From NCBI GenBank assembly GCA_032111745.1, contig JAULUH010000449.1, forward strand, positions 1 to 6,016: a DNA stretch of 6,016 nucleotides. The letters are read 5' to 3'. This DNA comes from JAULUH01 sp032111745. Lineage in GTDB: Bacteria; Chloroflexota; Anaerolineae; JAAEKA01. The translations under genes and the position numbers were made by a program. The stretch's first letter is position 1. Every line of letters begins with the position of its first letter. Under the pieces are notes generated by a model. The model was not told the origin of the DNA. It ran no database searches and was given only the letters and a program-made list of their open reading frames with translations. Shown here piece by piece: positions 6,016 to 6,016 of this stretch.

Positions 6016-6016
6016 C

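Noticed and set aside
1..6016. CRISPR arrays, tRNA or rRNA genes, transposases, toxin-antitoxin pairs or phage genes.
   Set aside because: No regularly spaced repeats, no recognisable RNA gene sequence and no such protein motifs were seen; the HerA-like ATPase has no visible NurA or defence-nuclease partner in this window.

Overview
This is a GC-rich bacterial window with four protein-coding regions. Three are on the minus strand and run right to left: a PAS/GAF-type sensor histidine kinase whose 5' end lies beyond the right edge, a 737-residue multidomain protein, and an AI-2E-family membrane transporter. The fourth is the 3' end of a plus-strand gene, entering from the left edge and converging on the transporter. 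The organism cannot be named from the sequence. High GC at third codon positions, a soluble multi-PAS kinase, a receiver domain fused to enzymes and degenerate 'CTTTGCGTTCT'-type intergenic repeats would suit Chloroflexota or a similar environmental phylum. That assignment is a weak inference.

Layout. Positions 2-292 (+) hold the last 96 codons of an unrecognised, tryptophan-rich protein. Positions 293-439 are a convergent intergenic gap with a short GC hairpin and a degenerate repeat. Positions 440-1576 (-) encode the AI-2E-type transporter, preceded by a good ribosome-binding site. Positions 1577-1762 are a 186-bp gap with a perfect 8-bp dyad around a possible -10 box, a tandem 7-bp repeat and a second copy of the degenerate repeat. 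Positions 1763-3976 (-) encode the fusion: response-regulator receiver, HAD-IIB phosphatase, HerA/DUF87-like P-loop ATPase and a C-terminal GDF-W domain. Positions 3973-6015 (-) encode the histidine kinase.

How the genes may work together. The kinase stop and the fusion start overlap as ATGA, so the two are probably co-translated. The most economical reading is that the kinase phosphorylates Asp60 of the fusion's receiver. The output would then be control of a phosphatase/ATPase rather than of DNA binding, since the fusion has no recognisable DNA-binding domain. The HAD plus HerA-like ATPase pairing is, from memory, a known uncharacterised protein type. The added receiver and dedicated kinase are the most unusual things here. 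The transporter is co-directional but separated by 186 bp with its own candidate promoter, so it may be a separate unit.
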